Below are positions 6,395 to 9,666 of a stretch of DNA of 9,666 bases, piece after piece. The translations under genes and the position numbers were made by a program. The first letter of the stretch is position 1; each line of letters opens with the position of its first letter. The DNA is taken from contig JAEWJQ010000287.1 of NCBI GenBank assembly GCA_023386515.1, positions 1 to 9,666 on the forward strand, given 5' to 3'. The notes below the pieces were generated by a model that saw only the letters and a list, made by a program, of their open reading frames with translations, had not been told where the DNA came from and did no database searches. The stretch comes from Pseudomonadota bacterium (GTDB lineage: Bacteria > Pseudomonadota > Alphaproteobacteria > Sphingomonadales > Sphingomonadaceae).

Positions 6395-6456
6395 GGCGGC
6401 GACCTAGCCACATCGCGCTTGGATTTCCACGCCTGCTTCGCCAAAAGGCTGCCACG
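6395..6456. promoter_or_regulatory. Divergent intergenic region between purM and the DUF2066-like gene
   Basis: This 62-bp stretch is the only substantial gap in the window and separates two divergent operons, so it probably holds or borders both promoters. I found no convincing -35/-10 pair on either strand; a TTGGAT at 6419-6424 lacks a fitting -10. There is no inverted repeat long enough to call an operator and no riboswitch-sized space, which argues against a PurR-class or guanine riboswitch element here. AAAAGG (6443-6448) is a good Shine-Dalgarno 8 nt before the + strand ATG. Confidence 0.5.
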
Positions 6457-7710
6457 ATGCGTCCGCGGTCCCTGTTCTCCTTACTAGCCGGTGCGGCGCT
6501 GCTCGCCGGCGCCGGCGCACTCGCCCAGATCGAGGGCAGCCGCGGCGTCGCCCCTATCGACACCTCGGGCAGCTACGAGGTGTCCGGCGTCACCGTCGAC
6601 GTCGCCGCGAAGACCGCGGATCAGGCGCGGCTTGGCGGTTGGCGGCTCGCCCAGCGCATGGCCTGGGTGCAATTGTCGCGGCGACTCGGCGGTGGCGGCG
6701 CCCTCGTCAGCGACGGCACGCTCGACGGCATGGTCTCAGGCATCGTCGTCGAGAACGAACAGATCGGCCCGAACCGCTATATCGCGCGTCTCGGCGTGCT
6801 GTTCGACCGGACCCGCGCCGCGGGACTGCTGGGCATCAGCGCCTATGCCGATCGTTCGCGACCGATGCTGGTGATGCCGCTGCTGGTGTCCGCCGGCACC
6901 GAGCTGATGTTCGAACAGCCGAGCCCGTGGCAGGCGGCCTGGGCGCGGCTGCGCACCGGCAACAGCACGATCGACTATATCCGTCCGTCGGGCAGCGGCG
7001 CCGACGCCTTGCTGCTCAACGCCGGCCAGATTGGCCGGCCGGGACGCGGCTGGTGGCGCAATGTGCTCGACCAATATGGCGCGTCGGACGTGCTGATCCC
7101 GGTCGTGCGCCTGTATCGCAGCTATCCCGGCGGCCCGATCATCGGCGTCTTTCAGGCGCGCCACGGGCCCGACAATCAGCTCGTCGGCAGCTTCACGCTG
7201 CGGGTCGGTAACGCCGCCGGCCTACCGCAGCTGCTCGACACCGGCGTCCAGCGGATGGACGCACTTTATCAGCAGGCGCTGCGTGGCGGCGCGCTCAACG
7301 TCGACGCCACCCTGTCGCCGCCACCCGCGCCCGAGCCCGTGGTCGAACCCACGACCGACGACGAAGCGAGCGGCGAGACGTTGGCGGAGATCGTCGGCGA
7401 TACCGGTAGCGGCGCCAGCGCCGGCATTCCGGTCGTCGTCCAGGCGGATACGCCCAGTGCCACGTCGGTGGCCAATATCGAGGGGCTGCTGCGCGGCATT
7501 CCCGGGGTCCGCACCGCGACGACCACCAGCCTGGCGTTAGGCGGCGTCTCGCTCCTCCGCGTCAGCTACGACGGCGATCCCGCCTCACTGCGCGCCGCTC
7601 TCGAGGTGCGTGGTTATCAGGTCACGGGATCGGGACAGACGTTGCGCATCCGCCGCGCGCCGCGGCTCGCGCCGCCCGAAGTACCGGCCGACACCCAGCC
7701 GGCCGGATGA
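6457..7710 (+). CDS. Exported DUF2066-like protein with a C-terminal ferredoxin-like (HMA-like) domain, function unknown
   Basis: The 417-residue protein starts with a clear signal peptide: basic MRPR, a hydrophobic core (LLAGAALLAGAGALA) and likely cleavage after Ala23. Residues about 35-180 (YEVSGVTVDVAAKTADQAR... RYIARLGVLFDRTRAAGLLG) resemble DUF2066 proteins, which in gammaproteobacteria also lie beside purM and hda; that comparison is from memory. A Pro/Glu/Asp-rich linker follows (about 288-322). Residues about 324-400 then form a beta-alpha-beta-beta-alpha-beta pattern (ANIEGLLRGIPGV, LLRVSYDGDPASLRAALEVRGYQVTG). It looks like a heavy-metal-associated domain but has no CxxC; the whole protein has no cysteine, so metal binding in that manner is unlikely. 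Function is unknown and the location is presumably periplasmic. The stop overlaps the hdaA start (ATGA). Confidence 0.82.
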   Translation: MRPRSLFSLLAGAALLAGAGALAQIEGSRGVAPIDTSGSYEVSGVTVDVAAKTADQARLGGWRLAQRMAWVQLSRRLGGGGALVSDGTLDGMVSGIVVENEQIGPNRYIARLGVLFDRTRAAGLLGISAYADRSRPMLVMPLLVSAGTELMFEQPSPWQAAWARLRTGNSTIDYIRPSGSGADALLLNAGQIGRPGRGWWRNVLDQYGASDVLIPVVRLYRSYPGGPIIGVFQARHGPDNQLVGSFTLRVGNAAGLPQLLDTGVQRMDALYQQALRGGALNVDATLSPPPAPEPVVEPTTDDEASGETLAEIVGDTGSGASAGIPVVVQADTPSATSVANIEGLLRGIPGVRTATTTSLALGGVSLLRVSYDGDPASLRAALEVRGYQVTGSGQTLRIRRAPRLAPPEVPADTQPAG

Positions 7711-8342
7711 GCCAGCTCGCGCTGCCGCTCGGCTGGCCGGCGGATCCCCGCGACGATGCCTTTCTCGTCACCCCGTCCAATGCGGGGGCGGCGCGCACGC
7801 TGGAGAATTGGGCGGCCTGGCCGGTGATGGCCGCGGTGCTGACCGGCCCGCGCAAGTCGGGGCGCAGCCTGCTCGCCCGCATCTTCGCAGCGAAGAGCGG
7901 CGGCACGATCATCGACGATGCGGAAAGCCTGCCGGAGACCCAGCTGTTCCACGCCTGGAACCGGGCGCAGGCGGAACGCCGGCCGCTGGTCATCGTCGCG
8001 GACGCGCTGCCGCCGGCCTGGGCGGTGCGGCTGCCCGATCTGCGATCACGTCTCGCCGCCAGTCCGCATGCCGCGATCGACATGCCGGACGACGCGCTCG
8101 TCCGCGACCTGCTGGCGCATTTGTTCCACCGCCGTGGTCTCGATGCTCGGCCGGAGCTGATCGACTGGCTGGCAACGCGGATCGAACGCAGTCACATCGC
8201 GATCCAGCGCACCGTCGACGCGCTCGACCAGGCAGCGTTGGAGACGCGCCGGCGGCTGTCGATCCCGCTCGCCCGCAACGTGCTGTTTGCGGCGGGGATC
8301 GTCACGCAACCGCAATCGTTGGTCTCTAGCGACGAACCATGA
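7707..8342 (+). CDS. hdaA: HdaA, DnaA-related AAA+ regulator of replication initiation
   Basis: Hda-type proteins bind the DNA polymerase sliding clamp and stimulate hydrolysis of DnaA-bound ATP, preventing over-initiation. The 211-residue length fits. The N terminus carries the clamp-binding motif QLALPL (residues 3-8). An AAA+ core follows: Walker A-like GPRKSGRS (47-54), Walker B IIDDAE (68-73) and the box with a candidate arginine finger, LPDLRSRL. The C-terminal lid includes RTVDALDQAALETRRRLSIPLAR, closely matching E. coli Hda [20 protein letters not shown] (recalled). There is no DNA-binding domain IV, which separates it from DnaA itself. The usual Walker A lysine is Arg53, so nucleotide binding may be altered. 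It is coupled by ATGA overlaps to both the DUF2066-like gene and ppk. Confidence 0.92.
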   Translation: MSQLALPLGWPADPRDDAFLVTPSNAGAARTLENWAAWPVMAAVLTGPRKSGRSLLARIFAAKSGGTIIDDAESLPETQLFHAWNRAQAERRPLVIVADALPPAWAVRLPDLRSRLAASPHAAIDMPDDALVRDLLAHLFHRRGLDARPELIDWLATRIERSHIAIQRTVDALDQAALETRRRLSIPLARNVLFAAGIVTQPQSLVSSDEP

Positions 8343-9666
8343 CCAGGCCTGCCCATCTTTCTCATCTGACCGACGCTGACGACGATCCTTTCGTGCCGGA
8401 AGTCAACGATCGCTATTTCAATCGCGAGCTGTCGTGGTTGGCGTTCAACCGTCGCGTCCTCGACGAAGCGTGCAATCCGGCGCATCCGTTGCTCGAGCGG
8501 CTGCGCTTCCTGTCGATCTCCGGTTCGAACCTCGACGAATTCTTCATGGTCCGCGTCGCCGGGCTGAAGGGACAGCAGCTCAAGGACGTCGATCGCCGAT
8601 CCACCGACGGCCTGACGCCGGGGCAGCAGCTCGCCGCGATCACCGAGGAGGCGGACGCGCTGATGGCCGACCAGCAGCAGGTGTGGGGCGACCTGCGCAC
8701 CCTGCTCGACGAGGCCAACCTCCACGTCCTGCGCCGCGACGAGGTCGATGCCGAAGCCGCCGCCTGGCTGGAGACGCATTTCCGCGAGCAGATCTTCCCG
8801 ATCCTCACCCCGCAGGCGCTCGATCCGGCACACCCATTCCCCTTCATCCCCAACAAGGGGCTGTCGGTGATGTTCGACCTGGTCCGCCAGTCGGACGGCG
8901 AGCCGGTCCGCGAACTGGTGATGATCCCGGCGTCCGCGCGCCGCTTCGTCCGTCTTCCCGGCGAGCCCGCGCGCTACGTTTCGATCGAGGCGATCCTCAA
9001 GCGGTTCGCGCCGCTCGTCTTCCCCGGCTATGCCGTGCACGGCGCCGCCGCCTTCCGGGTACTGCGCGACAGCGACATCGAGATCGACGAGGAAGCGGAA
9101 GATCTGGTCCGCTACTTCGCCAACGCCATCAAGCGCCGCCGCCGCGGCCGCGTCATCCGGCTCGAGCTGGAAACGGGCATGCCCGACACGCTCGCCGCGG
9201 TGCTGCGCGCCGAACTGGGCGGTGACGCGATCGTCACCGAAAGCGGCAATCTGCTCGGCATCGGCGATCTCGACGCGGTGATCGACGAGGATCGTCCCGA
9301 CCTCAAATTCCTGCCCTTCGTGCCGCGCTTTCCCGAACGCATCCGCGAATTCGGCGGCGACTGCTTCGCCGCGATCCGCTCGAAGGACATCATCGTCCAT
9401 CACCCCTATGAGACGTTCGACGTCGTGCTCGCCTTCCTGAAGCAGGCGGCGCAGGATCCGGACGTCATCGCGATCAAGCAGACGCTGTATCGCGCCGGCA
9501 AGCAGTCGGCGGTGATCAACGCGCTGATCGCGGCGGCGGAGGCCGGCAAGTCGGTCACCGCCGTAGTCGAACTGCGCGCGCGCTTCGACGAGGAACAGAA
9601 TATTCTGTGGGCCAGCGCCTTGGAACGCGCCGGGGTCCAGGTCGTCTATGGCTTCCTGGAATGGAA
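8339..9666 (+). CDS. ppk1: Polyphosphate kinase 1, 3' end beyond the window
   Basis: PPK1 reversibly builds polyphosphate from ATP and is often membrane-associated. The open frame starts at ATG 8339, overlaps the hdaA stop by 4 bp, and runs 442 full codons to the window end without a stop; the family is about 690-740 residues. Visible parts are a 24-residue N-terminal extension, the N domain (YFNRELSWLAFNRRVLDEA; SGSNLDEFFMVR with N64 at the nucleotide-binding Asn), the head domain (ILTPQALDPAHPFPFI) and the first C-terminal catalytic domain. R385 (KQTLYRAG) and R415 (ELRARFDEEQN) keep the 30-residue spacing of E. coli R375 and R405. By the same offset the phosphorylated His (E. coli H435) would be residue 445, just past the window edge. 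NCBI often names this type 'RNA degradosome polyphosphate kinase'. Confidence 0.96.
   Translation, partial: MTRPAHLSHLTDADDDPFVPEVNDRYFNRELSWLAFNRRVLDEACNPAHPLLERLRFLSISGSNLDEFFMVRVAGLKGQQLKDVDRRSTDGLTPGQQLAAITEEADALMADQQQVWGDLRTLLDEANLHVLRRDEVDAEAAAWLETHFREQIFPILTPQALDPAHPFPFIPNKGLSVMFDLVRQSDGEPVRELVMIPASARRFVRLPGEPARYVSIEAILKRFAPLVFPGYAVHGAAAFRVLRDSDIEIDEEAEDLVRYFANAIKRRRRGRVIRLELETGMPDTLAAVLRAELGGDAIVTESGNLLGIGDLDAVIDEDRPDLKFLPFVPRFPERIREFGGDCFAAIRSKDIIVHHPYETFDVVLAFLKQAAQDPDVIAIKQTLYRAGKQSAVINALIAAAEAGKSVTAVVELRARFDEEQNILWASALERAGVQVVYGFLEW

Noticed and set aside
8192..9403. Long antisense frame opposite hdaA and ppk1
   Set aside because: It mirrors strongly conserved PPK1 coding sequence and has no recognisable motif or ribosome binding site.
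1..9666. Signs of mobile elements, CRISPR, tRNA or defence genes
   Set aside because: No transposase, integrase, terminal repeats, spaced direct repeats or tRNA-like cloverleaf was seen; composition is even and the genes are housekeeping or catabolic.

Overview
The window is dense, GC-rich chromosomal DNA, with CG-biased third codon positions and no rRNA, tRNA, CRISPR array or mobile element. Gene content and order (methylcrotonyl-type CoA carboxylase with a MaoC hydratase; purM-purN; a DUF2066-like exported protein, HdaA and a 'degradosome' type polyphosphate kinase) suggest an alphaproteobacterium, most likely of the Sphingomonadales. That placement rests on remembered family sequences and gene order, not on a search.

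Layout. (1) Bases 1-3801, + strand: the end of an acyl-CoA carboxylase carboxyltransferase (beta) subunit, a small probably exported SnoaL/NTF2-like protein, the biotin carboxylase/biotin carrier (alpha) subunit, and a MaoC-type hydratase. The set looks like the middle of a leucine/isovalerate (or related branched acyl-CoA) degradation operon: the carboxylase makes 3-methylglutaconyl-CoA and the MaoC protein could hydrate it. (2) Bases 3802-6394, - strand, read right to left: purM, purN, a YjbR/MmcQ-family gene and a small single-pass membrane protein. The first two are consecutive late-pathway enzymes of purine synthesis; the last two are translationally coupled passengers of unknown role. 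(3) Bases 6457-9666, + strand, divergent from purM across 62 bp: a DUF2066-like exported protein, hdaA (inactivator of the replication initiator DnaA) and ppk1, which runs off the window 3 codons before its expected catalytic histidine.

Packing is extreme. Within operons every junction is a gap of 4 bases or fewer or an overlap of 1-4 bases (ATGA or TGATG), and the converging operons 1 and 2 meet with their stop codons directly abutting. The only substantial non-coding stretch is the 62-bp divergent region at 6395-6456, so promoters and terminators must lie there, inside genes, or outside the window.

Most of this is ordinary housekeeping and catabolic sequence. The points worth a second look are the MaoC hydratase where the classical leucine route has a crotonase, with Asn at the usual catalytic Asp position; the exported-protein gene wedged between the two carboxylase subunits; the uncharacterised genes coupled to purMN; a Lys-to-Arg change in the HdaA Walker A motif; and the DUF2066-hdaA-ppk coupling. 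I found no clear sign of a wholly new system.
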